Source: Flavobacterium sasangense DSM 21067 (lineage in GTDB: Bacteria > Bacteroidota > Bacteroidia > Flavobacteriales > Flavobacteriaceae). From it: 64,000 bases of DNA. The stretch is from NCBI RefSeq assembly GCF_000686885.1, contig NZ_JMLU01000004.1, forward strand, positions 124,001-188,000, written 5' to 3'. This document shows positions 36,899-46,112 of the stretch, in pieces. Numbering within the stretch: position 1 is the first letter of the stretch; every line of letters begins with the position of its first letter. The notes beneath the pieces are model-generated. The model worked only from the letters and a program-made list of their open reading frames with translations, searched no databases and was not told where the DNA came from. The translations under genes were made by a program, and so were the position numbers.

Positions 36899-37558
36899 TT
36901 TCTTATCTATTGGCTTGACGTATTCAATAACAAATTTAGCTGCTACTCCAGTATTCAAATTCCAATCATTTGTAGTTATTAAATTATCATTTTCATCATA
37001 AATGGCAAAAGTAGCTGTGTTAGGACCTGCTAATCCTTGATTTAGCGCCACAATATCAATATTATTATCTCCTTCTCTCAATTCAATCAAACTCGTTTTA
37101 AAATCAGAATCTAAATAAATTACATTAAAGACTGTAACTTCATTTAAAAGAATTCTAACCTTATCTCCATCTGGATCCATGTAGTCTCTAGTCTTGATTT
37201 TTATGACATGTGTATTGACTTTAAACTTTCCAAAGAAAACATTTTCCCAGCTTCCTTGTTGCGATTCTTTATTTAATTTATCCTTTACTTCATCTCCAGG
37301 ATTCTTAAATTCACTTTTTTGAACCATGACACTTTCTTCCCCTTTTTTCTGATTCAATATTGAATAGCGCTTTAAGTAGCTATCATCTTTATCAAAAATA
37401 CTTTTGTAAGGTAACGTTGTAGTATTTGATTCCGTATCCACTTTTGCAGGTTCATCCCAATTTAACTTCAGCTTTGAAGTTTTAAAAGGAGAATCTTTTT
37501 GAGCCAAAACCGACACAAATTGAAATAGAAAAAGTAAAACAAATAATTTGGTTTTCAT
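36896..37558 (-). CDS. hypothetical secreted protein
   Basis: 220 residues with signal peptide (1-19, VSVLAQ). The C-terminal half is beta-rich and reads like an envelope or adhesion-type sandwich domain: DYMDPDGDKVRILLNEVTVF, TSLIELREGDNNIDIVALN, GPNTATFAIYDENDNL and GVAAKFVIEYV. The NNIDI-AL-xG-x-GPNTA pattern is common in secreted Bacteroidota proteins of unknown role. The terminator palindrome overlaps its stop by three bases. No neighbour suggests a function. Confidence 0.65.
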   Translation of the reverse strand: MKTKLFVLLFLFQFVSVLAQKDSPFKTSKLKLNWDEPAKVDTESNTTTLPYKSIFDKDDSYLKRYSILNQKKGEESVMVQKSEFKNPGDEVKDKLNKESQQGSWENVFFGKFKVNTHVIKIKTRDYMDPDGDKVRILLNEVTVFNVIYLDSDFKTSLIELREGDNNIDIVALNQGLAGPNTATFAIYDENDNLITTNDWNLNTGVAAKFVIEYVKPIDKK

Positions 37559-37679
37559 TTGAACTGCATTGAAAGTGGTAAAATTAAAACAATTATTGAT
37601 TTTAGATTACAAATTAACATTTGTTTTAAATTATTGCATATTTTTTTTGTGAAATTTGTAGTACAAAATTTATACCAAA

Positions 37680-40052
37680 ATGGGGCTACAACTAAAACTT
37701 TATTGGATTTTATTCTTTTTTTCACTTTTGGGATTTGGACAAGAAAAAGTAACCCTAAGTGGTGTTATTTCTGATGCCAATAATAATGAAACTTTAATTG
37801 GTGTCTCCGTTTATGTTTCCGAATTAAATATTGGAGCATATACAAATGAATACGGCTTCTATTCCATTACTTTACCAAAAGGAAATTATACAATTCAAGT
37901 TAGCTATATTGGATTTGAAACCTTTTCTGAAAAATTAGAAATCAATCAAAATGTAAAGAAAAACTTTAGTCTAAAAGAAAGTAAGCAAGAACTTAAAGAA
38001 GTTGTCATTACAGAAAACGCTTATAAAACCAATATCAAAAAACCGGAAATGAGCGTTAATAAATTAGCGATTACCACCATAAAACAAATGCCAGTTTTAT
38101 TAGGTGAAGTTGATATTATTAAATCGCTTTTGTTTTTACCAGGTGTTACAAATGCTGGAGAAGGCCAATCGGGTTTTAATGTTCGTGGTGGTGGAGCCGA
38201 TCAAAATTTAGTACTTTTAGATGAAGCGACACTTTACAATACATCACACGTATTTGGTTTATTTTCGGTTTTTAATGCAGATGCTATTAAAGATTTAAAA
38301 CTATATAAAGGAGGAATTCCAGCCCGTTTTGGAGGAAGAGCCTCTTCGGTTTTAGATGTGTATCAAAAAGACGGAAATAGCAATAAATTCAGCATGAATG
38401 GTGGAATTGGATTGATTTCCAGTCGCTTATTAGCAGAAGGTCCAATTGTAAAAGACAAAGGTTCTTTTCTTATTGCAGGAAGAGGTTCGTATGCCCATTT
38501 ATTCTTGAAATTAACCGATAATAAAAACTCCGCTTACTTTTATGATTTGAACACCAAATTGAATTATAAAGTTAACGAAAATAACAACTTATATTTATCG
38601 GGTTATTTCGGACGCGATATTTTTAATTTAAATGAATCCTTCCGAAATATTTACGGAAATTCGACACTTAATGTGCGTTGGAATCACTTATTTTCTGATA
38701 AATTATTTTCTAACTTATCACTTATTTACAGCAATTATTTTTACGGATTGGATTTAGATTTCATAGGGTTTAATTGGGAATCTACTATTCAAAACTACAA
38801 TTTGAAATACGATTTTAAATATTACGCTACTGAAAAAACAAAGTTCAATTTTGGAGCTAATGTTACCAAATTTGATATCAATCCCGGTACCATAAAACCA
38901 TTGAATGAGGAATCTTCAATTAACTACCGTCAATTGGATAAAAAATATGCTTTTGAAAATGCTTTATATGTCGATTTCGAACATAATTTAACTGATAAAC
39001 TTGCTATTATGGCAGGAGTTCGCTTTAGTTCTTTTTACCGAGTAGGAGCTTCTACAGTAAACTATTACGATAACGATCAACCCGTTTTGTATGATGAAGA
39101 GTTGAAAATTTACGAAAAAGCAACTCCAACTTCTACAAGGTATTTTGGTTCGAATGAAAAAATAGCAGATTATTCCAACTTTGAACCTCGTTTTACGGTA
39201 TCCTATGAAATTGATAAAGATCAATCCATAAAAGCAGGTTATAACCGAATGGTTCAATACATGCAATTGGTTTCAAATACCGCATCACCTACTCCATTAG
39301 ATGTTTGGACCCCAAGCGATAATTACATTAAACCTCAACTGGCTGACCAAGTTGCTATTGGTTACTTTAAAAATTTTAAGGATGGTGATTACACTTTAGA
39401 ATTAGAAACTTACTACAAAAAAGTACAAAACCGAATCGATTATATTGATGGTGCCGATTTAATTGCCAACGAAGCAATAGAACAAGTTCTATTAAACGGA
39501 AGAATGCGCTCCTATGGTCTAGAAATGATGATTAAAAAAAATGAAGGTAGATTAAACGGATGGATTTCATATACTTTATCTCGCTCAGAACAACAAACTC
39601 CAGGAAGAACACCAACTGAAATTGGAATCAACAATGGTGATTGGTATCGTTCTGCGTATGACAAAACCCATAATTTAGCAGTTACTGGAAGCTATAAATT
39701 AAATAAAAAATGGAGTTTTGGAGCTAATTTCACACTTCAATCAGGTCAACCTGTAACTTATCCTTCAGGAAAATATGTTTTTCAAGGTGTAACCGTTCCA
39801 AGTTATAACTCTAGAAACGAAGACCGATTACCAGCTTATCACCGTATGGATGTTTCGGCAACGCTGACTCCTAAAAAATATGAAAACCGTAAATTTAAAG
39901 GAGAATGGGTTTTTGGAATTTACAACATCTATAGCCGCTTTAATGCTGCTTCCATATCGTTTAGACAAAATTCAGAAACTGGTGTAAATGAAGCCGTAAA
40001 ACTTTCTATTTTCGGAATTGTTCCTTCTGTTTCCTATAATTTTAAATTTTAA
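37680..40052 (+). CDS. TonB-dependent receptor with N-terminal carboxypeptidase-regulatory-like domain
   Basis: 790 residues. Signal peptide 1-20 (LGFGQ). CarboxypepD_reg-like domain ~24-105 (VTLSGVISDANNNETLIGVSV, PKGNYTIQVSYIGFETFSE). Plug ~115-230 (IKSLLFLPGVTNAGEGQSGFNVRGGGADQ is the region; key residues NVRGGG and LLDEATLYN). The rest is a 22-strand barrel ending YNFKF with the usual terminal aromatic. It takes up a ligand across the outer membrane using TonB energy; the ligand is unknown. It is followed after 4 bases by a DUF4249 lipoprotein, a recurring receptor-lipoprotein pair in this phylum. Confidence 0.93.
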   Translation: MGLQLKLYWILFFFSLLGFGQEKVTLSGVISDANNNETLIGVSVYVSELNIGAYTNEYGFYSITLPKGNYTIQVSYIGFETFSEKLEINQNVKKNFSLKESKQELKEVVITENAYKTNIKKPEMSVNKLAITTIKQMPVLLGEVDIIKSLLFLPGVTNAGEGQSGFNVRGGGADQNLVLLDEATLYNTSHVFGLFSVFNADAIKDLKLYKGGIPARFGGRASSVLDVYQKDGNSNKFSMNGGIGLISSRLLAEGPIVKDKGSFLIAGRGSYAHLFLKLTDNKNSAYFYDLNTKLNYKVNENNNLYLSGYFGRDIFNLNESFRNIYGNSTLNVRWNHLFSDKLFSNLSLIYSNYFYGLDLDFIGFNWESTIQNYNLKYDFKYYATEKTKFNFGANVTKFDINPGTIKPLNEESSINYRQLDKKYAFENALYVDFEHNLTDKLAIMAGVRFSSFYRVGASTVNYYDNDQPVLYDEELKIYEKATPTSTRYFGSNEKIADYSNFEPRFTVSYEIDKDQSIKAGYNRMVQYMQLVSNTASPTPLDVWTPSDNYIKPQLADQVAIGYFKNFKDGDYTLELETYYKKVQNRIDYIDGADLIANEAIEQVLLNGRMRSYGLEMMIKKNEGRLNGWISYTLSRSEQQTPGRTPTEIGINNGDWYRSAYDKTHNLAVTGSYKLNKKWSFGANFTLQSGQPVTYPSGKYVFQGVTVPSYNSRNEDRLPAYHRMDVSATLTPKKYENRKFKGEWVFGIYNIYSRFNAASISFRQNSETGVNEAVKLSIFGIVPSVSYNFKF

Positions 40053-40056
40053 TTTT

Positions 40057-40884
40057 ATGAAAAATATTTTCCTATATACCGTTTTACTCGTTACAATGCT
40101 ATTAAATAGTAGTTGTGAAAAAGTAGTAGATATTGAATTAGACAATTCAGACCCAAAATTGGTTATTGATGCCATCATCAAATGGGAGAAAGGAACAACT
40201 GGCGAAAGTCAAACCATAAAATTGAGTTTGACTAATGATTTTTACACCAATGAAATTCTTCCTGCTAATGGTGCAACCGTTACCGTTACAAATAGTTCCA
40301 ATGTAGTTTTCAATTTTATTGAAATTCCAAATACGGGAGATTATGTTTGTAATAACTTTCAACCTGTAATTGGCGAAGTTTATACATTAGAAATTCTATA
40401 TGATGGAGAAATATATACTGCATCTAGCGCTTTATATCCTACTCCAGATATCATTAATGTACAACAAGAAACAGTAGTTGGAATTAGTGGTGAAGACGAA
40501 ATTCAAATTAAATATTTCTATCAAGATAATGGAGCTGAAGAAAATTATTATCTATTAGGTGTTAAAAATCCAAACAAACAATTTCCTGAATTTGGTGTGG
40601 TAAGCGACGAATTTTTTCAAGGAAACGTTATGTTTGGTTTTTATGGTAGTAGTGAAACGGAACCTGGAATTACGTTAGATTTAAGCGTTCAAGGCGTTTC
40701 AAAAAGCTATTATAACTACATGAATAAATTAATTGCAATTGCCGGAAGTGGTTCTGGAAATCCATTTGCAACACCACCAGCTACCGTTAGAGGAAATATT
40801 AGTAACATTACAAACAACTCAAATTATCCGCTAGGTTATTTCTTTTTGAGTGAAATTGATACGGTTAGTTATTTGGTTCAATAG
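40057..40884 (+). CDS. DUF4249 lipoprotein, partner of the TonB-dependent receptor
   Basis: 275 residues from the ATG at 40057. Lipoprotein signal peptide (LLNSSCEK, Cys19), then VVDIELDNSDPKLVIDAII, the DUF4249 start, and an Ig-like beta domain with GATVTVTNSSN and YTLEILYDGEIYTASS. The family pairs with TonB receptors much as SusD pairs with SusC, although it is unrelated to SusD in sequence. It probably sits on the outer leaflet and helps ligand capture. Starts 4 bases after the receptor stop; terminator at 40907. Confidence 0.88.
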   Translation: MKNIFLYTVLLVTMLLNSSCEKVVDIELDNSDPKLVIDAIIKWEKGTTGESQTIKLSLTNDFYTNEILPANGATVTVTNSSNVVFNFIEIPNTGDYVCNNFQPVIGEVYTLEILYDGEIYTASSALYPTPDIINVQQETVVGISGEDEIQIKYFYQDNGAEENYYLLGVKNPNKQFPEFGVVSDEFFQGNVMFGFYGSSETEPGITLDLSVQGVSKSYYNYMNKLIAIAGSGSGNPFATPPATVRGNISNITNNSNYPLGYFFLSEIDTVSYLVQ

Positions 40885-40906
40885 TTTTTAAAAGATAAAA
40901 ACGAGT

Positions 40907-40942
40907 TCAAGTACAAAATTGATATTGTACTTGATTTTGTTT
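40907..40942 (+). terminator. intrinsic terminator of the receptor/lipoprotein operon
   Basis: TCAAGTACAA (40907-40916) pairs with TTGTACTTGA (40925-40934), 8-nt loop, then TTTTGTTTTTT. Confidence 0.8.
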
Positions 40943-40991
40943 TTTGTATTTGATTTTTTTAACGATATATTTACGGCATTAAATCTAAAAA

Positions 40992-41654
40992 ATGTCATCA
41001 CACCATATTGTTCGCGACGACCAAGAACCTGCATTAATTATTGCTAATGGCGCATCCTGTAGCGAAGAATTAATGGGGCAATTGTTAGAATGGTCACCAT
41101 TAGTGATTGTTTTAGACTCAGCAATTGAACGTGTTTTAGAATTAGACATTAAAGTCGACGTTTTATTGGGCGATTTTGACCGAGGTTTTAATCCAGAATA
41201 TTATTTAGAAAAACAATATCCGTTAGAAATTGTTCATACACCCAATCAAGATAAAACTGATTTAGAAAAAGCCTTTGATTACCTCATCGAAAAAGGTCAT
41301 AAAGCGGTAAATGTAATTTGGGCGACTGGCAAACGTGCTGATCATACAATTACCAACATTACAAGTATCGTTAAATTCAGAAATCAATTGAAAATAGTAT
41401 TGCTTGACGATCATTCTAAAATATTTTTATTACCCAATACCTTTGAAAAATGGTATACTAAAAACACTCCTATTTCACTCATTCCAATAGGAGAAGTTAC
41501 CGGAATTCATTCTTCTAATCTTTTTTATCCATTATCCAATCATTCACTAACCATTGGATATAAAACAGGAAGTAGTAATCATGTTTCCGAAGATGGAATA
41601 GTGACAATTACTCACGAAAAAGGCGATTTGTTATTAATGGAATGTTGGGATTAA
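40992..41654 (+). CDS. thiamine pyrophosphokinase
   Basis: 220 residues. ANGA (18-21), the metal-binding LLGDFDR (58-64, usually GDFDS), DKTDLEKAFDYL (87-98), WATGKRADHTITNI (110-123) and the C-terminal thiamine-binding domain with GIHSSNLFYPLSN and GSSNHVSEDGIVTIT. It phosphorylates thiamine to thiamine diphosphate with ATP, supplying the cofactor used for example by MenD in this window. The Ser-to-Arg change in GDFDR is worth noting, but the Asp residues are kept. The uvrB gene follows after repeated -7-like elements. Confidence 0.9.
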   Translation: MSSHHIVRDDQEPALIIANGASCSEELMGQLLEWSPLVIVLDSAIERVLELDIKVDVLLGDFDRGFNPEYYLEKQYPLEIVHTPNQDKTDLEKAFDYLIEKGHKAVNVIWATGKRADHTITNITSIVKFRNQLKIVLLDDHSKIFLLPNTFEKWYTKNTPISLIPIGEVTGIHSSNLFYPLSNHSLTIGYKTGSSNHVSEDGIVTITHEKGDLLLMECWD

Positions 41655-41690
41655 CTTTGTAACTTTGTACCTTACATTTTACACTTTGTA
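41652..41690 (+). promoter_or_regulatory. tandem -7 elements upstream of uvrB
   Basis: TAACTTTG at 41652-41659 and again at 41660-41667, followed by TACCTTAC and ACACTTTGTAC. Two perfect and two partial -7 motifs in 8-base phase; the first overlaps the upstream stop codon. Confidence 0.5.
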
Positions 41691-41695
41691 CTTTA

Positions 41696-43687
41696 ATGAA
41701 ATTCCAAGTCGTATCTGAATACAAACCTACTGGTGACCAACCACAAGCCATTGAAAAACTTTCAAAAGGCATTTTAAATGGTGAAAAATACCAAACATTA
41801 TTAGGTGTTACAGGTTCTGGAAAAACATTTACCGTGGCAAATGTGGTGCAAGAAGTACAACGACCAACACTTATTTTAGCGCATAATAAAACACTTGCAG
41901 CTCAATTATATTCCGAATTCAAGCAGTTTTTCCCTAATAATTCGGTACAGTATTTTGTTTCGTATTACGACTATTACCAACCTGAAGCTTTTATTCCCGT
42001 TACCGGAACTTATATTGAGAAAGATTTATCGATTAATGATGAATTAGAAAAACTGCGTTTAAGTACAACTTCCGCCCTACTTTCGGGTCGAAGAGATATT
42101 ATTGTAATTTCATCCGTTTCTTGTTTGTATGGAATTGGAAATCCGGTTGAGTTTCAGAAAAACGTAATTAATTTAGAAGCGGGTCAGCAAATTTCACGTA
42201 CCAAATTATTACATCAATTAGTACAAAGTTTATATTCGAGAACGGAAGCCGAATTTGCCGCTGGAAATTTCAGAATCAAAGGTGATATTGTCGAAATCTT
42301 CCCAAGTTATGGCGATGAACCTTTCCGAATCCACTTTTTTGGAGATGAAATTGAAGAAATTGAAGCTTTTGATCCAACCACTGCAAAAGTGATAGAACGA
42401 TACGAAAAACTAACAATTTATCCAGCGAATATGTTTGTGACTTCGCCTGATGTGTTACAAAACGCTATTTGGGCTATCCAACAAGATTTGATTAAACAGG
42501 TGGATTATTTTAAAGAAATTGGCAAACATTTAGAAGCAAAACGCTTGGAAGAACGCACGAATTTCGATTTAGAAATGATTCGCGAATTGGGTTATTGTTC
42601 TGGAATTGAAAACTATTCTCGTTATTTAGATGGTCGTGAACCTGGAACCAGACCATTCTGTTTATTAGATTATTTTCCTGATGATTATTTAATGGTGGTG
42701 GATGAAAGTCACGTTACGATTTCGCAAGTTCATGCCATGTACGGTGGCGATAGAAGTCGTAAAGAAAACTTGGTAGAATATGGTTTCAGGTTGCCTGCTG
42801 CTATGGACAATCGCCCACTAAAATTTGAAGAATTTGAAGCCTTACAAAATCAGGTTATTTATGTTTCGGCAACACCTGCAGATTACGAATTACAGAAAAC
42901 TGAAGGTGTTTATGTAGAACAAGTTATTCGTCCAACAGGTTTACTTGACCCCATTATTGAAATTCGACCAAGTGCCAACCAAATTGATGACTTAATCGAA
43001 GAAATTCAATTGCGATGTGAAGCAGATGAACGTGTTTTAGTTACTACTTTAACCAAACGTATGGCAGAAGAATTGGCTAAATATTTAACTAAAGTTTCGA
43101 TTCGTTGTCGCTATATTCACTCCGATGTGGATACTTTGGAACGTGTTGAAATCATGCAAGATTTACGAAAAGGAATCTTTGATGTGTTAATTGGTGTGAA
43201 TTTACTTCGTGAAGGCTTGGATTTACCTGAAGTTTCGTTAGTTGCAATTTTAGATGCCGATAAAGAAGGTTTTTTACGTAGTCATCGTTCGTTAACACAA
43301 ACTGTAGGTCGTGCTGCTCGTAACGTAAATGGAAAAGCAATTATGTATGCGGATAAAATAACTGCTTCAATGCAAAAAACCATTGACGAAACCAATTACA
43401 GAAGACAAAAACAAATCGATTACAATACCAAAAACGGATTAGCGCCAAAAGCTTTGAATAAAAGTTTAGGAAGTGCATTAAGTGGTAATTCAGTTTCTAC
43501 AGGTTATTATGAAAAAGAAGCTCTAAAAGCGGCCGAACCCGAAAGTTTATACTTGAGTAAACCTGAAATTGAGAAAAAAATTAGAGATTTACGCAAAATG
43601 ATGGAAAAAGCTGCTAAAGAATTAGACTTCATGCAAGCAGCGAAATTGCGTGACGATATAAAAGTTTTACAAGAGAAAATTAAATAA
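41696..43687 (+). CDS. uvrB: excinuclease ABC subunit B
   Basis: 663 residues. Walker A LGVTGSGKTFT, beta-hairpin region YDYYQPEAFIP with the aromatic residues that probe DNA, ARRDIIV-type SGRRDIIVISSVSC, DESH box, YVSATPADYE, GVNLLREGLDLPEVSLVAI, SLTQTVGRAARN and a C-terminal UVR domain (~626-660, LRKMMEKAAKELDFMQAAKLRD) that binds UvrC. It is the damage-verifying helicase-like subunit of nucleotide excision repair. A DUF4375 gene follows after 8 bases and may be co-transcribed. Confidence 0.98.
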   Translation: MKFQVVSEYKPTGDQPQAIEKLSKGILNGEKYQTLLGVTGSGKTFTVANVVQEVQRPTLILAHNKTLAAQLYSEFKQFFPNNSVQYFVSYYDYYQPEAFIPVTGTYIEKDLSINDELEKLRLSTTSALLSGRRDIIVISSVSCLYGIGNPVEFQKNVINLEAGQQISRTKLLHQLVQSLYSRTEAEFAAGNFRIKGDIVEIFPSYGDEPFRIHFFGDEIEEIEAFDPTTAKVIERYEKLTIYPANMFVTSPDVLQNAIWAIQQDLIKQVDYFKEIGKHLEAKRLEERTNFDLEMIRELGYCSGIENYSRYLDGREPGTRPFCLLDYFPDDYLMVVDESHVTISQVHAMYGGDRSRKENLVEYGFRLPAAMDNRPLKFEEFEALQNQVIYVSATPADYELQKTEGVYVEQVIRPTGLLDPIIEIRPSANQIDDLIEEIQLRCEADERVLVTTLTKRMAEELAKYLTKVSIRCRYIHSDVDTLERVEIMQDLRKGIFDVLIGVNLLREGLDLPEVSLVAILDADKEGFLRSHRSLTQTVGRAARNVNGKAIMYADKITASMQKTIDETNYRRQKQIDYNTKNGLAPKALNKSLGSALSGNSVSTGYYEKEALKAAEPESLYLSKPEIEKKIRDLRKMMEKAAKELDFMQAAKLRDDIKVLQEKIK

Positions 43688-43695
43688 AAACACAT

Positions 43696-44169
43696 ATGAG
43701 CAAAATTGAAAACATTCTAAAATTAGAAGACGAAATCAAAATCATTGAAGCTATTGGAGAAATCATTTGGCAAAAAAAAGAAGAAACAGAAGATTTCTCA
43801 TCGTTAACCGATGAAGAGAAAGTATTCGTTTTTGTAGATTTATTTGAAGGTGCTATGGGAGAAGGTGGTTTTCAATTCTTTTTTAGTTCAGAAGCAGGTG
43901 ATTTTGCTGAAGAAGTAATCACATCATACAAAGAAATTAAAGCATTTAAAACGGCGGAATTAATCTCAAAAGCATTGGGTTTATTTCCAGCAAAAACCTA
44001 TTCGCCTGACGTAGAAAAAAGAATAGCATTCATTGAAAAAGCAGATGAAAACATCATTTCAGGTTGGGAAGACTTAGACGAATTATTTTTCGAAGACGAA
44101 ACTGAAGAAGATATTGTAACGTTAATCGTAGATTATATTAAAGCCAACGAAAATCAATTTGGAGCTTAA
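43696..44169 (+). CDS. DMP19/DUF4375-like protein
   Basis: 157-residue acidic soluble protein. The core DEEKVFVFVDLFEGAMGEGGFQFFFSSEAGDFAEEVITSY contains the DMP19-family pattern GG-x-x-x-FFxNxxG-D. The C-terminus is strongly acidic (WEDLDELFFEDETEEDI). DMP19 of Neisseria is a DNA-mimic protein that binds a transcription factor; whether this homolog mimics DNA is unknown, but the charge distribution fits. Closely follows uvrB. Confidence 0.75.
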   Translation: MSKIENILKLEDEIKIIEAIGEIIWQKKEETEDFSSLTDEEKVFVFVDLFEGAMGEGGFQFFFSSEAGDFAEEVITSYKEIKAFKTAELISKALGLFPAKTYSPDVEKRIAFIEKADENIISGWEDLDELFFEDETEEDIVTLIVDYIKANENQFGA

Positions 44170-44239
44170 TTAAAATAAAATTTGCAAGATAAATCTTAAT
44201 ATTTTACTTTTATATCGATTAATTATATAAATAAAAAAA

Positions 44240-45130
44240 ATGAAAAAAATTATCTCTCTTATCCTATGTTTCGTAGTCCTAACTTCATGTTCAAGCGATT
44301 CTTCTGATGAATCATCATTAACGGGATCAATTACTGCCACTATCGATGGTCAAAATTGGCGCTCTAATGTGGCTGTTGCTGCAGTTCAATCTATTAATTT
44401 TGGTGAAATTAATGGCAGTGTACTTCAAATTTTAGGAACTGCATCAAATTCTTCATCGTTAGCTGTTAATATTCCTTTACAGAACTTATCAGTAGGAACT
44501 TATACTTATAATGGATTCGATGCAGATGGAAATTTAAGTTACAACACTATGGAAGACTCATATAGTTCTGATGAAACGGGTGGAACATTCACATTAACAA
44601 TCAACTCATACAACAGTAACAATGGAACAATTTCAGGAACTTTTAGTGGAACCTTAATCGGCTTTGATTCTCCAACACAAATGTCAATAACCAATGGTAC
44701 ATTTAGCAATATTAGGGTAATTAGTCAACAATTATATTCTAATGGAAGTATGTCATTAAAATTAAATAGCGGTACTGTTTTCAATATGGATACAGATAAC
44801 AATGATGGTAAGTATTTAATGATTCAGCAAGTTAGCGAAGCTAATAAAATAGTGGTATACGGATACAATACAAATATTGGTGCTGATTTTGGTATTTATT
44901 CCATCATGATTCCTGAAAATGCAACCGTTGGTTCACATTCAATTGATGGAAATAATTATGATGCTGGTTTCAATAATAATTCTAATATTGACTATACAAC
45001 AACAGGAGGAACTATAAACATTACTTCTCACACAGGGAACACAATTGTAGGAACTTTTAATTTTACAGCAACAGGAAATTCCCAAACCATGACAATTTCC
45101 CAAGGTAATTTTAGCATTACTTATAACTAA
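44240..45130 (+). CDS. DUF6252-like lipoprotein with two repeat units
   Basis: 296 residues. Lipobox VLTSCSS (Cys17) and a Ser/Asp linker. The mature part appears as two related beta-rich units (~30-155 and ~156-296), each ending with the same pattern: GTISGTFSGTLIG...MSITNGTFSNI and NTIVGTFNFTATG...MTISQGNFSITYN. The first unit starts ITATIDGQNWRS, typical of DUF6252. Surface or periplasmic, function unknown. Terminator follows. Confidence 0.7.
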   Translation: MKKIISLILCFVVLTSCSSDSSDESSLTGSITATIDGQNWRSNVAVAAVQSINFGEINGSVLQILGTASNSSSLAVNIPLQNLSVGTYTYNGFDADGNLSYNTMEDSYSSDETGGTFTLTINSYNSNNGTISGTFSGTLIGFDSPTQMSITNGTFSNIRVISQQLYSNGSMSLKLNSGTVFNMDTDNNDGKYLMIQQVSEANKIVVYGYNTNIGADFGIYSIMIPENATVGSHSIDGNNYDAGFNNNSNIDYTTTGGTINITSHTGNTIVGTFNFTATGNSQTMTISQGNFSITYN

Positions 45131-45161
45131 AAAAAGAGAGTGCTAGTTCACTCTTTTTTTT
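45131..45161 (+). terminator. intrinsic terminator
   Basis: AGAGTG (45137-45142) - CTAGTT - CACTCT (45149-45154), flanked by A-run and T-run. Confidence 0.75.
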
Positions 45162-45234
45162 ATTTCTATTTGATAAAATACCTATATTAAAAAAAATTTA
45201 TACTTTTAAGTAATCAATCATAAAACAATAAAGT

Positions 45235-45672
45235 ATGGCAACAGTAAATGTATATCTTACCTTTAATGGTAATACAGAAGAAGCTTTTAATTTTTACAAA
45301 TCGGTTTTTGGAGGCGAATTTACTTATATGGGTAGATTTAAAGATATGCCAGCTGATGAAAATTGTCCACCACCAAGTGAGGAAGAAGGCAATCGCATTA
45401 TGCATGTAAGTTTACCTATTAGTAAAGAAACCATTTTAATGGCGAGTGATAGTACTTCGTTTAGTGGCGATGTTACGTTTGGAAACAATTTCTCTGTATC
45501 TATCAATACAGACAGTAAAGAAGAAGCCGATAAATTGTTCAACGGACTTTCTGCAGGCGGAAACATTATTATGCCAATGGAAAAAACATTCTGGGGAGCT
45601 TATTTCGGAATGTTTACCGATAAATTCGGCATCAATTGGATGGTAAATTTCGACGAAGTTCCAGCAAACTAA
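45235..45672 (+). CDS. VOC-family protein (PhnB-like), copy 1
   Basis: 145 residues. Vicinal-oxygen-chelate fold of the PhnB type: VYLTFNGNTEEAFNFYKSVFGGEF, RIMHVSLPI, ILMASD and WGAYFGMFTDKFGINWMVNF. Members are glyoxalase/bleomycin-resistance relatives, mostly without known substrate. A paralog lies at 48420 with the same block order. Its stop overlaps the convergent TerB-like gene by 4 bases. Confidence 0.88.
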   Translation: MATVNVYLTFNGNTEEAFNFYKSVFGGEFTYMGRFKDMPADENCPPPSEEEGNRIMHVSLPISKETILMASDSTSFSGDVTFGNNFSVSINTDSKEEADKLFNGLSAGGNIIMPMEKTFWGAYFGMFTDKFGINWMVNFDEVPAN

Positions 45673-46073
45673 TTATGTTGCTCAGTAAAAACGGATAATA
45701 AAACATCTCCCTCAACCATTCGGTTTGGGGAGTTTTTCATTAAATTCAGTACACGTTTCATCGCATACGGATTTAATCCCATATTAATTCCAATTTCATT
45801 GATTTTGATTTGTTCAGCATCGTGTAAAACGCCATCGCAATGCATCAATAACGCCAAACGATAAAACTGACAAATTCGGTGAAACTCATCTTTTATTACG
45901 GTAACTTCCCCTCTATTTTCAAATAACTTATGAAAAACGGTTTTCTCGATTTCTAATTCCATGGCTACCATTTCTAAAAAATCGTATTCTCTATCATGCA
46001 ATTCACCATCAATTAAGGCAAAACCTATCATTTCCTGTAATAAACTTATTTTTTCTTGGTAACTGTCCATCAA
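45669..46073 (-). CDS. TerB-like helical protein
   Basis: 134 residues, all-helical. LLQEMIGFALIDGELHDREYDFLEMVAMEL and LLMHCDGVLHDAEQIKINEIGINMGL are two repeats of the TerB/TerB-like pattern, in which a D-G-x-x-x-x-x-E turn coordinates a metal ion in characterised members. Cytoplasmic; the role outside tellurite resistance is unclear, and no other ter gene is nearby. The first codon may be either of two adjacent Met (46073 or 46070). Confidence 0.65.
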   Translation of the reverse strand: MMDSYQEKISLLQEMIGFALIDGELHDREYDFLEMVAMELEIEKTVFHKLFENRGEVTVIKDEFHRICQFYRLALLMHCDGVLHDAEQIKINEIGINMGLNPYAMKRVLNLMKNSPNRMVEGDVLLSVFTEQHN

Positions 46074-46112
46074 AATAGTATTTTTATGTCTTAGATGAAT
46101 TCAAATATAAAA

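Noticed and set aside
45669..46073. Tellurite-resistance locus
   Set aside because: Only one TerB-like protein is present; no terC, terD or terZ neighbours, so a resistance function is not supported.
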